Below, piece after piece: positions 9,023 through 17,603 of a stretch of 58,152 nt of DNA. The position numbers and the translations under genes were made by a program. The notes under the pieces are model-generated. The model was given only the letters and a program-made list of their open reading frames with translations. It searched no databases and was not told the DNA's origin. Position 1 is the first letter of the stretch. Every line of letters starts with the position of its first letter. The DNA is from Flavobacteriaceae bacterium (GTDB taxonomy: Bacteria; Bacteroidota; Bacteroidia; Flavobacteriales; Flavobacteriaceae): positions 1 through 58,152 of the forward strand of contig CANLLR010000016.1 of NCBI GenBank assembly GCA_947491985.1. The letters run 5' to 3'.

Positions 9023-10119
9023 TGCACTGGTTTTGAAAACGTATTGGTTATAAAAACGTTGATTTGTGTAACGATAAGTACTAATTCAATCAAAGGAAAC
9101 CAATACATTACATCTTTTTCTTTTAATTTTCCAGCTGCAAATCCCATCGAAATCCAAACAAATAAATAGCGAAATCCAATTAAACTAACAACAATTATCC
9201 ATTGGTATTGAAAAGTGAGTAGTACAATGGGTAAAACTAAAAATAAAAATTGCGACGTAAAAAATAGCGCTAACTGACTTCTATCAAATGATTTGTAATG
9301 TTTGGCTGTTGAAACGTGGCGTCTTTTTTGGGTAAACCACTCTTTAAATGATGTTTTTGCTTTGGAATAGGTAAAACTTTCTGGCGTGTAGCAAATAGTA
9401 GTATTTTTTGCGGAAGCTGCTTCGTTAATAAACAAATCATCGTCACCTGAACGCAATTTCATGTGTTCAATAAAGCCGTTGGTTTTAAAGAACTCTTCAC
9501 GTTTGTAAGCTAAATTCCGACCCACGCCCATATACGGTTTGCCTAATTTTGCCCAACCAAAATATTGGGTTGCAGTAAGTAAAGTTTCGTATCGGATAAG
9601 TTTGTTTAGGAATGAATTTTTCACTTTTTCATACGCACCATATCCCAATACAATCGTTTTTTTCTGAGTAAACTGTGCACTCATTTGCTTAATCCACTCG
9701 GTTGAGGTAGGATAACAATCGGCGTCAGTAAAAAGTAAATACTCGTTTTTAGCCGCTTTGATTCCGAGGGTTAATGCAAATTTTTTATTGCCCCAAAAGG
9801 CTTCAATGTTTGCCACTTTTACCAATTTAATGTTGGCGTATTTTTTTTCAAATCCTTCAAAAATTTCTAGGGTTTCGTCGCTAGAGGCATCGTCTATCAA
9901 CACAATTTCGAAATCAGGATAGTTTTGATTGGCTAAAATCGGAACGAAATTTTTGACATTCTCTTCTTCATTTTTAGCACAAACAATGATAGAAATTGGA
10001 ATTCTTTTTTGAGCACTCGTTTGTGGTTTTGCAAAAGAAAATTTACCAAAAAACACTACGTAATACAAAAATTGAATGAGTATAACAGCGAAAAATAAAA
10101 AGAAAAGTACTAGTAACAT
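9013..10119 (-). CDS. Family 2 glycosyltransferase, membrane-anchored
   Basis: A GT-A-fold glycosyltransferase likely acting at the inner membrane. An N-terminal helix (residues 1-22) precedes the catalytic domain, which opens with PISIIVCAKNEEENV. The nucleotide-binding Asp pair lies in IVLIDDASSDET and the DxD-like motif in LLFTDADC. The acceptor region includes GVGRNLAYKRE and SGDDDLFI, then a QKRRH motif typical of processive or lipid-acceptor family 2 enzymes. Two or three helices end the protein (about 280-365). Donor and acceptor cannot be assigned. It shares a 10-base overlap with the sigma factor gene. Confidence 0.88.
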   Translation of the reverse strand: MLLVLFFLFFAVILIQFLYYVVFFGKFSFAKPQTSAQKRIPISIIVCAKNEEENVKNFVPILANQNYPDFEIVLIDDASSDETLEIFEGFEKKYANIKLVKVANIEAFWGNKKFALTLGIKAAKNEYLLFTDADCYPTSTEWIKQMSAQFTQKKTIVLGYGAYEKVKNSFLNKLIRYETLLTATQYFGWAKLGKPYMGVGRNLAYKREEFFKTNGFIEHMKLRSGDDDLFINEAASAKNTTICYTPESFTYSKAKTSFKEWFTQKRRHVSTAKHYKSFDRSQLALFFTSQFLFLVLPIVLLTFQYQWIIVVSLIGFRYLFVWISMGFAAGKLKEKDVMYWFPLIELVLIVTQINVFITNTFSKPVHWK

Positions 10120-10158
10120 AATGACTTCAATGCTTTAAAAACGAGTGTAAAAGTAAGG

Positions 10159-10199
10159 AATTGAATTGGGAATTACGAATTATAAATTATGAAATTACA
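10159..10199. repeat. Simple-sequence intergenic tract (GAATTACGAATTATAAATTATG type)
   Basis: The gap between murB and the glycosyltransferase holds a degenerate tandem of a GAATTA/AAATTA unit that runs up to the murB stop. A similar tract is at 39041-39085. I see no ORF or stem in it. Confidence 0.5.
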
Positions 10200-11208
10200 T
10201 CACATTTACTTCCGCTTCAATCGCAATACCGAATTCCTTTAAAACCGTAGCTTGTATGTTTTTAGAAACGACTAAAATTTCTTGTCCAGTGGCGTTGCCA
10301 TAATTGACTAAAACTAAGGCTTGGTTTTTATGAATTCCGGCATCTCCAAAACGTTTCCCTTTAAAACCTGCTTTTTCGATCAGCCAGCCTGCGGGCACTT
10401 TTACTTCGGTTTCCGAAACAACATAATGAGGCATTTCGGGATGTAAGGCGTGTATTTTTTCGAAATCGGTTTTCGAAATGATTGGATTTTTAAAGAAACT
10501 TCCGCTGTTTCCTAATTCCTTTGGATTGGGCAATTTACTTTGACGAATAGCAATAACCGCGTTGCTTACGTCTTTTAGCGAAGGCGTTGTGACGTTTTGC
10601 TTTTCTAATTCTTTGGTAATGTCACCATACGATACATTTATTTTATGGTTGCGTTTGGTGAGTTTAAAAACTACTGATGTAATGATGTATTGGTCTTTTA
10701 TTTCGTGTTTAAAAATGCTTTCACGGTAGCCGAAATTACAATCGGCTTTGGTAAATGTTTGCAATTTTTGAGTTGCAATATGCATCGCTTCACAAGAAAC
10801 AATCGTGTCTTTAATTTCGGTTCCATAAGCGCCAATATTTTGAACGGGTGTTGTGCCAACATTACCAGGAATAAGGGACATGTTTTCCAATCCACCAAAA
10901 TCATGTTCAATCGTCCACAGTACAAATTCGTGCCAATTTTCACCAGCCAAACTTTCAACCCAAACAAAATCGTCATCTTGGTTGATGATTTTTTTTCCTT
11001 TTAAATCGATATGAATAACCAAAGCATCGATATCTTGTGTCAATAGCATATTACTTCCTCCTCCTAAAACGAATTTTTTATCGGAAGTATGATTGGCTAA
11101 AACCAATTGTAATTCCTCGACAGAATGCACGGCGACAAATTGTTTGGCTTTGGCTTCGATACCAAAAGTGTTGTATTTTTTTAGTGAAAAGTTGGTTTGA
11201 ATTTGCAT
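10195..11208 (-). CDS. murB: UDP-N-acetylmuramate dehydrogenase
   Basis: MurB is the FAD-dependent cytoplasmic enzyme that reduces UDP-GlcNAc-enolpyruvate to UDP-MurNAc in peptidoglycan synthesis. The FAD-binding domain has VLGGGSNMLLT and SLIPGNVGTTPVQNIGAYG. The substrate domain has the Arg of FGYRESIFK, the proton-donor Ser in NSGSFFKNP and the terminal Glu in IEAEVNV. The 337-residue length and the presence of the extra loop point to a type I MurB, as in enterobacteria. The gene stands 42 bases downstream of the DUF2461 gene on the same strand. Confidence 0.95.
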   Translation of the reverse strand: MQIQTNFSLKKYNTFGIEAKAKQFVAVHSVEELQLVLANHTSDKKFVLGGGSNMLLTQDIDALVIHIDLKGKKIINQDDDFVWVESLAGENWHEFVLWTIEHDFGGLENMSLIPGNVGTTPVQNIGAYGTEIKDTIVSCEAMHIATQKLQTFTKADCNFGYRESIFKHEIKDQYIITSVVFKLTKRNHKINVSYGDITKELEKQNVTTPSLKDVSNAVIAIRQSKLPNPKELGNSGSFFKNPIISKTDFEKIHALHPEMPHYVVSETEVKVPAGWLIEKAGFKGKRFGDAGIHKNQALVLVNYGNATGQEILVVSKNIQATVLKEFGIAIEAEVNVM

Positions 11209-11250
11209 TATAACTTTTTTGAAATTGATTTTTGCAATTGCTTTTAAAAT

Positions 11251-11925
11251 TTAATCTTCTGTTTCTAATGCGCGTCTCAAAAAGTCGTTCATCGGTTTTA
11301 ACGCGATTAATTTTTGCGCTATCAGTTTGCTGAAATCAGGAGATGTGAATAGTTTGTCGTCAATTTTTTGAGAAGCGGTGTAGCTTTTTAACTTTAAAAA
11401 TTCGATAGCTGGATGATTCGGATTGAAATCTTTTGGTGCTTTTTTAAGCATGTTGTTTTCATCACGATCGAAATTGCCAAACTCGTTTTTGAACGATTTG
11501 TTGTTCACAATTGCGTTTAAATCATCGTGAAAAAATTCGATTTCCTTACGGATTTGTTTTAATTCGGATGGCTCTGGACACCAAACACCACCAGCGATAA
11601 ACGATTTTCCTTTTTCAAAATGAATGTAATAACCGGGGGAGTTTTTACGGTTTTTATTTTGTGTAAACCAAACTCCCATATTGGTTTTATATGGCGATTT
11701 ATCTTTAGAAAATCTAATGTCACGATTGATTCGGAACGTACAGTTTTTTACTTCCAAAGATTCAAGAGATTGGTCTAATGACTTCATTTCTGACAAGATG
11801 GAAGCAATATAATTGTGGTAATCTTTTTTGTAGTTTTCGTATCTTTTTTTATTGGCATGCATCCATTCGGTGTTATTGTTGGCCACCAAATCTTCTAAAA
11901 ACTGTAAGGCTTCTTTTGTAATCAT
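11251..11925 (-). CDS. DUF2461 (TIGR02453) family protein
   Basis: A conserved cytoplasmic protein of unknown function, 224 residues. The opening (LQFLEDLVANNNTEWMHANK), the central RINRDIRFSKDKSPYKTNMG and the GYYIHFEKGKSFIAGGVWCPEP block are hallmarks of this widespread family. There is no signal peptide or membrane helix. Neighbours (murB, a small membrane peptide, a thioredoxin) do not fix a role. Family name is from memory. Confidence 0.85.
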   Translation of the reverse strand: MITKEALQFLEDLVANNNTEWMHANKKRYENYKKDYHNYIASILSEMKSLDQSLESLEVKNCTFRINRDIRFSKDKSPYKTNMGVWFTQNKNRKNSPGYYIHFEKGKSFIAGGVWCPEPSELKQIRKEIEFFHDDLNAIVNNKSFKNEFGNFDRDENNMLKKAPKDFNPNHPAIEFLKLKSYTASQKIDDKLFTSPDFSKLIAQKLIALKPMNDFLRRALETED

Positions 11926-11959
11926 TTTTTCAACTATTTCTGATTAATAGGTACAACTT

Positions 11960-12136
11960 TTAATTTGGTTTTAAGTACTTAATAGCTTCTGGACCATTCA
12001 TTATGACGAATAAAACCGTAAAAACAATAATAAAGGCAACATAAATTATAGCTAGAAGTAACATGATGAATAACACACGTAATATAATACTTTTTAAAGG
12101 GCGTTCTTGGTAAAATGCACTATAAAACCAAATCAT
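11960..12136 (-). CDS. Small single-pass membrane protein, 58 residues
   Basis: The minus strand reads from ATG at 12136 to TAA at 11962-11960. The product begins MIWFYSAFYQERPLKS, has one long hydrophobic segment (about residues 19-46) and ends in a polar tail (NGPEAIKYLKPN). Basic and polar residues before the helix and a clean stop make it a credible gene of the DUF6728 kind (short flavobacterial membrane peptides; name recalled with low certainty). It fills most of the gap between the DUF2461 and rhodanese-thioredoxin genes. Function unknown. Confidence 0.6.
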   Translation of the reverse strand: MIWFYSAFYQERPLKSIILRVLFIMLLLAIIYVAFIIVFTVLFVIMNGPEAIKYLKPN

Positions 12137-12179
12137 ACTAGGTACTAATTAACGTAAAATAGTAGTTGGATAATTGGTA

Positions 12180-12881
12180 TTAACGTTTTAATTCTTCTCG
12201 GAGTTCTTCTTCCGAAAGGTATCCAATATGCTTGAATTTTTCTACTCCATTTTCATAAATCAAAATTACGGGCAATCCGTCTAATTTCATGGCTTCGAGA
12301 ATGGATTTATTTTCATCAGCATCCAACCGAACTAAACTTGCTTTTCCTTGTAATTCGGCTTGCATTTTCAAAATGTAAGGTTCCATTTTTTTGCAAGGTG
12401 CGCACCATTTAGCATAAAAATTCACTATGGTTTTTGGATTGCTTTTAACTAATTCGTCAAATGCCTGAGCACTAATTCCCAACCATTCTTTACTTGGAGT
12501 TGCCATTCCAGCAGCATTCCATTTTAAAATACCACCATCAAGATTATAGATTTCTTTAAAACCCAATTCGGCTAATTTAGAAGCTGCTTGACCACTTCTT
12601 CCACCTACTTTACAATACACAAAAACAGGTTTTGATTTGTCTAATTTTGAGGCTTCTGAAACAAAATCGGTTCCGTTCCAATTGCTATTTTTGGCATTTT
12701 GGATGTGTTCAACAGCAAATTCTTCGGGAGTTCGCACATCTAAAAGTTGCGGATTTGTTGTCGTTTTTAATTTTTCTGAAAAGGTTTTTACATCAACTGT
12801 CTGAATAGCATTTGACGGTTGTCCTTGACAATTGCTGCAAAGTGCCGAAATAAATAGTGCGTAAATAAATTGTAATCGCAT
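12180..12881 (-). CDS. Exported rhodanese-thioredoxin fusion protein
   Basis: An N-terminal export signal (residues 1-18, MRLQFIYALFISALCSNC; perhaps a lipoprotein) is followed by a rhodanese domain (about 28-125) with the sulfur-carrier Cys in VYCKVGGRSG. A thioredoxin domain (about 130-233) follows, with the redox pair in KWCAPCKKM and the cis-Pro in DGLPVILIY. The protein therefore probably moves sulfur or electrons in the periplasm. Each domain is complete, and both active-site cysteines are kept. It stands 46 bases downstream of recF. The physiological substrate is unknown. Confidence 0.88.
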   Translation of the reverse strand: MRLQFIYALFISALCSNCQGQPSNAIQTVDVKTFSEKLKTTTNPQLLDVRTPEEFAVEHIQNAKNSNWNGTDFVSEASKLDKSKPVFVYCKVGGRSGQAASKLAELGFKEIYNLDGGILKWNAAGMATPSKEWLGISAQAFDELVKSNPKTIVNFYAKWCAPCKKMEPYILKMQAELQGKASLVRLDADENKSILEAMKLDGLPVILIYENGVEKFKHIGYLSEEELREELKR

Positions 12882-12927
12882 GAGATTTTTTTTGCTAAGA
12901 TATAAATTTTCGATGTTTTATAAAACA

Positions 12928-14007
12928 CTAAAAATGAAACATTTTATAGCTTTGATGTGTGGTTTTTACAATACTTTCAGTACGTTCCGAATGGGTGTCT
13001 GTAATAAACAATTGTCCAAAAGCATCATTGTTCACCATAGCCACAATTTTGCTCACGCGACTTTCGTCTAGCTTGTCAAATATGTCATCAAAAAGTAAGA
13101 TGGGTTTTTCGCCACTTTGTTTTTTTACAAATTCAAATTGCGCCAATTTTAAAGCGATGAGAAACGATTTTTGTTGGCCTTGAGAACCAAATTTTTTGAT
13201 GGGAAAACCATCAATTTGAAAAGACAAATCGTCTTTGTGAACTCCAACAGATGTGTAGTGCAAGGCACGATCTTTTGCTAAATTTTCTTCTAAAAGTTGT
13301 AAGGTCGTACCTTCAAACAAATGACTTTCATATACCAATTGGACGGTTTCGTTTGAATTGGTAATTTCTTGATGGTGTTGGTTGAAAATCGGAATAAAAT
13401 CGGATAGAAATTGTTGTCGTTTTTCAAAAATAGCTTGCCCTAATTGATTCAACTGTTCGTTATAAATACTTAAGGTGTCTTTTTCGAAAACATGGTTTAA
13501 GGCAAAATATTTCAGCAATGCATTGCGCTGCACCAAGATTTTTTGGTAGTGAATAAGGTGTTGTAAATAAGTGCGATCCAATTGCGAAATCACATTGTCA
13601 ATAAACTTTCTCCGGGTTTCGCTTCCTTCGGTAATTAAATCGCTATCGCTGGGCGAGATAATGACTAATGGAATAAATCCGATATGATCAGAGAACTTTT
13701 CGTAGGGTTTCCCGTTGCGTTTTAAAATTTTTTTCTGTCCTTTTTTTAAACTGCACAAAATTTGTTCGCTGCGTGACGCTTTTTCAAATTCGCCATCAAT
13801 TACAAAAAACTCTTCGCCATGTTTGATGTTTTGAACGGCAAGCGGATTAAAATAACTTTTTCCGTTGGCCAGGTGGTAAATCGCATCAAGCACATTGGTC
13901 TTACCCACGCCGTTTTTTCCAACAAAGCAATTAATCTTCGCATCAAAATCGTAGTTGACTTCCGAAAAATTTTTATAATTGAATAAAGAAATCCTTTTTA
14001 AAAACAT
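12928..14007 (-). CDS. recF: DNA replication and repair protein RecF
   Basis: RecF is an SMC-like ATPase that loads RecA at gaps with RecO and RecR. The Walker A motif is GKNGVGKTN (about residues 30-38), the ABC-type signature is [16 protein letters not shown], and Walker B is [13 protein letters not shown] near residue 310. The 359-residue length is normal. As in other Bacteroidetes it is not next to dnaA or gyrB. It is divergent from the TPR gene at 14240. Confidence 0.95.
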   Translation of the reverse strand: MFLKRISLFNYKNFSEVNYDFDAKINCFVGKNGVGKTNVLDAIYHLANGKSYFNPLAVQNIKHGEEFFVIDGEFEKASRSEQILCSLKKGQKKILKRNGKPYEKFSDHIGFIPLVIISPSDSDLITEGSETRRKFIDNVISQLDRTYLQHLIHYQKILVQRNALLKYFALNHVFEKDTLSIYNEQLNQLGQAIFEKRQQFLSDFIPIFNQHHQEITNSNETVQLVYESHLFEGTTLQLLEENLAKDRALHYTSVGVHKDDLSFQIDGFPIKKFGSQGQQKSFLIALKLAQFEFVKKQSGEKPILLFDDIFDKLDESRVSKIVAMVNNDAFGQLFITDTHSERTESIVKTTHQSYKMFHF

Positions 14008-14210
14008 CTGTAATATCTTGAAAACACTATAATCAGTGACTTTGACGGTGTTTTTTTTTAAAGAGCGTGCAAATTATTGAAAATTATCGACAAAATGACT
14101 TTCAAATTTTTTCTTTTTAATTTATTTTGCCTAAGGTAGAAAGAACCTTTGATAAAAAAAATAATTTAAAATTTAAATGATTTTTTTTATGTCGGTTTGA
14201 ATAAAAATTT

Positions 14211-14218
14211 TATTTTTG
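14211..14218 (+). promoter_or_regulatory. Candidate -7 box for the TPR gene
   Basis: TATTTTTG fits TAnnTTTG and lies 22 bases upstream of the ATG at 14240. The spaced position for the -33 element holds TTATG, a poor match, so confidence is limited. Confidence 0.4.
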
Positions 14219-14239
14219 CGCACACTAAATTAAAATTAA

Positions 14240-15025
14240 ATGGCAACTTACAATAAGAGAGGTTTTAAAGCACCAAAAGAAAAAGAAGAAAAATTAGACA
14301 ATAATTTTATCGAAGATGTAAATGTAGATGCTAAAGATAGTACCACTGCAAAAGCATTTGATGCCTTAGACCAAACCGCTTCAAAGACAGAAGATTTTGT
14401 TGCAAAAAATCAGAAATACATTTTAGGTTTCTTAGGAGCCATTGCTTTAGTGACTATTGGTTATTTATTGTTTCAAAAATTTGTTGCTGGTCCGAAAGAA
14501 CAAGATGCAGCAGATGATTTGTTTGTAGCACAGCAAAATTTTCAAAAAGCCGTTGACGGAACTACAGCGCAAGATTCACTTTTTAATTTAGTACTTAAAG
14601 GTGCTGAAGGAAAACAAGGTGCGATTGAAATTGCCAATCAATATTCAGGAACTGATGCCGGAAATATCGCTAATTATTATGCTGGAATTGCTTATTTAAA
14701 TACAGGTAAGTATACAGAAGCCATTGACTATTTAGAGAAATTTTCTTCAAAAGATGTAATGTTAGGTTCAATTGCAAAAGGAGCTATTGGCGATGCCTAC
14801 GCACAAAAAAATCAACCACAAAAAGCATTAGAATATTACGTTAAAGCGGCCGAAATGAATCCAAATGAATTGACAACGCCTCGTTATTTACTAAAAGCTG
14901 GTCAAACTGCGTATGCTTTAGGCAACAAAACAGATGCTTTAAAATATTTCACTCAAATTAAAGAGAAATACGAAACTACTCCAGAAGCAGCTACGATTGA
15001 CGCTTTGATTGGAATGGCACAATAA
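14240..15025 (+). CDS. YfgM-like tetratricopeptide membrane protein
   Basis: A 261-residue protein with a charged cytoplasmic N-terminus (residues 1-70), a single membrane helix (about 72-93, YILGFLGAIALVTIGYLLF) and an extracytoplasmic domain with TPR-like helical repeats (NYYAGIAYLNTGKYTEAIDYLEKF; GDAYAQKNQPQKALEYYVKA). This layout resembles YfgM/Ancillary SecYEG translocon subunits, which bind periplasmic clients, though sequence similarity alone does not prove it. It is followed 61 bases later by ribH, with an intergenic tract between, and is probably co-transcribed with it. Confidence 0.85.
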   Translation: MATYNKRGFKAPKEKEEKLDNNFIEDVNVDAKDSTTAKAFDALDQTASKTEDFVAKNQKYILGFLGAIALVTIGYLLFQKFVAGPKEQDAADDLFVAQQNFQKAVDGTTAQDSLFNLVLKGAEGKQGAIEIANQYSGTDAGNIANYYAGIAYLNTGKYTEAIDYLEKFSSKDVMLGSIAKGAIGDAYAQKNQPQKALEYYVKAAEMNPNELTTPRYLLKAGQTAYALGNKTDALKYFTQIKEKYETTPEAATIDALIGMAQ

Positions 15026-15030
15026 TTAGT

Positions 15031-15083
15031 ATTCAGCTAGCAGTCAGTTTCTGAACACTTAAAACTGAGCACTAAACACTACT
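15031..15083. repeat. Simple-sequence tract (CTGAACACT/CTGAGCACT type)
   Basis: Degenerate copies of an ACTGA(A/G)CACT unit fill the gap between the TPR gene and ribH. Similar units occur at 15707-15751 and 25898-25920. Confidence 0.55.
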
Positions 15084-15086
15084 AAA

Positions 15087-15584
15087 ATGGCAACTGCTAA
15101 CAAAAATTTATCCAATTACGATAAAAAATCAATCCCAAACGCGAAAGATTTTCGGTTTGGGATTGTCGTTTCTGAATGGAATGATCACATTACCGAAGGC
15201 TTGTACAACGGAGCTTTAGCAGCCCTTGTAGACTGTGGCGCTACTAATGAAAATATCATTCGTTGGAATGTTCCTGGAAGTTTCGAATTGGTGTACGGTG
15301 CACAACGCATGATTGTTACTCAAAATGTCGATGTAGTAATTACTATTGGTTGTGTGATAAAAGGTGAAACCATGCATTTTGAATTTGTTTGCGAAGGCGT
15401 AACCCAAGGTATTAAAGATTTGAATGTACAAACCGATGTTCCTGTTATTTTTTGTTTGCTGACCGATAATAACGAACAACAATCCATCGATCGAAGTGGA
15501 GGAGCTCACGGAAATAAAGGAACTGAAGCAGCTATCGCAGCGATAAAAATGGCAGATTTGCGAAAAAATTCTCAAGAAAGTTAG
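15087..15584 (+). CDS. ribH: 6,7-dimethyl-8-ribityllumazine synthase
   Basis: RibH condenses 5-amino-6-ribitylaminouracil with 3,4-dihydroxybutanone phosphate in riboflavin synthesis; the enzyme forms a cytoplasmic pentamer or capsid. Seen here are FGIVVSEWND (pyrimidine-site Trp), GSFELVYGAQRM, the TIGCVIKGETMHFEFV block and the ending GGAHGNKGTEAAIAAIKM. At 165 residues the length is standard. No other riboflavin genes and no FMN riboswitch are visible nearby. A terminator follows at about 15616. Confidence 0.95.
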   Translation: MATANKNLSNYDKKSIPNAKDFRFGIVVSEWNDHITEGLYNGALAALVDCGATNENIIRWNVPGSFELVYGAQRMIVTQNVDVVITIGCVIKGETMHFEFVCEGVTQGIKDLNVQTDVPVIFCLLTDNNEQQSIDRSGGAHGNKGTEAAIAAIKMADLRKNSQES

Positions 15585-15615
15585 CGTCTATAACATACTA
15601 TAAATAAAAAAGTAT

Positions 15616-15647
15616 AACCTGTTCATTTTTTGAATGGGTTTTTTTCT
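15616..15647 (+). terminator. Rho-independent terminator after ribH
   Basis: Arms AACCTGTTCA and TGAATGGGTT pair around a short T loop and are followed by a T run. It ends the TPR-ribH unit. Confidence 0.65.
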
Positions 15648-15688
15648 TTTTAGGAACATCTTAACGCTAATAAACAATAGTTTTTATT

Positions 15689-15696
15689 TAAATTTG
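15689..15696 (+). promoter_or_regulatory. Candidate -7 box for the mutL unit
   Basis: TAAATTTG matches TAnnTTTG exactly, 63 bases upstream of mutL. The -33 position lacks a TTG. Confidence 0.35.
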
Positions 15697-15706
15697 CTAA
15701 CTTAGA

Positions 15707-15751
15707 TTTTTCAGTTACTTTTTCTGAAAACTGAGCACTGAAAACCGAATC
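15707..15751. repeat. Simple-sequence tract (ACTGAAAACTGAGC type) upstream of mutL
   Basis: Units of CTGAAAACTGAGCACTGAAAAC precede the mutL start. TTTTCAGT and a later ACTGAAAA can also pair as a small stem. Confidence 0.5.
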
Positions 15752-15758
15752 CTATACC

Positions 15759-17603
15759 ATGTCAAGCATAATTCAATTACTTCCTGATCACGTTGCCAAT
15801 CAAATTGCCGCTGGTGAAGTGGTGCAGCGACCCGCTTCTGTTGTTAAAGAATTGATGGAAAACGCCGTTGATGCTAAAGCAACCGATATTAAGTTAATCA
15901 TCAAAGATGCGGGAAAGTCACTAATTCAAGTTGTTGACAATGGCGTCGGAATGAGTGTGACTGATGCGCGACTCTGTTTTGAACGTCATGCGACTTCTAA
16001 AATCCGTCAAGCGGAAGACTTGTTTTCGTTACACACCAAAGGATTTCGAGGTGAAGCATTGGCATCGATTGCTGCCATTGCGCATGTCGAAATGAAAACC
16101 AAACAAGTGCAAGACGAATTAGGAAATCACATTATCATTGAAGGTAGTAAATTTGTTACTTCTACACCTGCAGTGGTACCCAACGGAACGTCGTTTTCGG
16201 TAAAAAATTTATTTTTTAATATTCCAGCTCGACGTAATTTTTTAAAGTCGGAAACCGTCGAACTCCGCCATATCATTGACGAATTTCAACGTGTGGCTTT
16301 GGCACATCCCAACATTTATTTCACCATGTTTCACAACGGAAGTGAAACATACAATTTGCCCCATTCCAATTTTCGCCAACGCATTGTGAACATATTTTCG
16401 GGAAAAACTAACGAAAAGTTAGTCCCCATTAATGAAGCCACCGAAATACTAACCGTACAAGGATTTGTAGGAAAACCCGAATTTGCTAAAAAGAACCGTG
16501 GTGAACAATTTTTCTTTGTCAACGACCGCTATATTAAAAGTGGGTATTTGCATCATGCTGTGATGAATGCCTACGACGGATTGCTAAAAGATGGTGCGCA
16601 GCCGAGTTATTTTATTTACTTGAATGTACCGCCAAACACCATTGATATTAACATCCATCCGACCAAAACAGAAATTAAATTCGACGATGAACACGCTTTG
16701 TACGCTATTTTGCGATCGACTATAAAACACAGTTTAGGCCAATTTAATGTGGTGCCAGCGCTTGATTTTGATCGTGATCCGAATTTGGACACTCCGTACA
16801 ATTACCAACATAAAATTGCCGAAACTCCTTTAGTTCAGGTGGATCGAGCGTATAATCCGTTTGCAGAAGAGAAACCAATCAAATCATCTAGTGCGTCATA
16901 TAAAAAGACCGAATCGCAAACCAATTGGGAGAGTTTGTACGTAGGTTTAAAGCAAGATGCTTTTGAAGTTGCAACTGCTTTTATTGAAAATGAAGAGGTC
17001 ACGGCTTCGATTTTTGATCAAAAGGAAGAAGAGCAAGTGGTAAAGCAAACCTATCAAATTCAGAAGAAGTACATTGTCAGTCCAATAAAATCGGGCATGG
17101 TAATCATCTTTCAACGAAGAGCTCACGAACGTATTTTGTATGAACAATTTTTGACAAGCATGACCGTAAAACAAGCTTCGAGTCAACATTTATTGTTTCC
17201 ATTGCAATTGGAATTTTCATACAATGAAATGGCTTTGCTTGGTGAATTGAAAGAGTCGTTAGAAAATACGGGTTTTGTTTTTGATGCAATAGCAAGTAAT
17301 TCGATAATCATTTCTGGAGTTCCTGTTGCCGTTTCTGAAAGTCATGTAGGAAAAATTATGGAAGCCGTTTTGCACGATTTACAAGAGGAAATTCCGAACA
17401 GTAGTTTTTGTCAAAACGATACCATTGCCAAGTCGATGGCGAAAAGTTTGGCTATCAAAACCGGAACTTATTTAACCGAAAGAGAACAAGAAAACATCGT
17501 TAATAATTTATTTGCTTGCAAAGAACCCAACGTTTCTCCATTTCAGAAACCCACTTTTATTACTATTAGCGTTGACGATTTAGATAAAAAATTCGCCTTA
17601 TGA
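15759..17603 (+). CDS. mutL: DNA mismatch repair protein MutL
   Basis: MutL links mismatch recognition by MutS to strand removal. The N-terminal GHKL ATPase is complete: IAAGEVVQRPASVVKELMEN, DNGVGM and TKGFRGEALASIAAIA. A transducer domain follows to about residue 340 and the C-terminal dimerisation domain covers about 425-614. The metal-site motif of nuclease-type MutL (DQHA-xx-E-xxxx-E) appears as FQRRAHERILYE at residues 451-462, so the Asp and His are replaced. The later Cys and CPHGRP elements read as AKSLAIKTG and SPFQKPTF. Nuclease activity is therefore doubtful. It overlaps the downstream rhomboid gene by 4 bases. Confidence 0.95.
   Translation: MSSIIQLLPDHVANQIAAGEVVQRPASVVKELMENAVDAKATDIKLIIKDAGKSLIQVVDNGVGMSVTDARLCFERHATSKIRQAEDLFSLHTKGFRGEALASIAAIAHVEMKTKQVQDELGNHIIIEGSKFVTSTPAVVPNGTSFSVKNLFFNIPARRNFLKSETVELRHIIDEFQRVALAHPNIYFTMFHNGSETYNLPHSNFRQRIVNIFSGKTNEKLVPINEATEILTVQGFVGKPEFAKKNRGEQFFFVNDRYIKSGYLHHAVMNAYDGLLKDGAQPSYFIYLNVPPNTIDINIHPTKTEIKFDDEHALYAILRSTIKHSLGQFNVVPALDFDRDPNLDTPYNYQHKIAETPLVQVDRAYNPFAEEKPIKSSSASYKKTESQTNWESLYVGLKQDAFEVATAFIENEEVTASIFDQKEEEQVVKQTYQIQKKYIVSPIKSGMVIIFQRRAHERILYEQFLTSMTVKQASSQHLLFPLQLEFSYNEMALLGELKESLENTGFVFDAIASNSIIISGVPVAVSESHVGKIMEAVLHDLQEEIPNSSFCQNDTIAKSMAKSLAIKTGTYLTEREQENIVNNLFACKEPNVSPFQKPTFITISVDDLDKKFAL

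Noticed and set aside
14020..14060. Terminator-like hairpin AAAACAC...GTGTTTTTTTTT upstream of recF
   Set aside because: It lies between divergent genes where no plus-strand transcript should end; the loop is long and the stem AT-rich. Not called.
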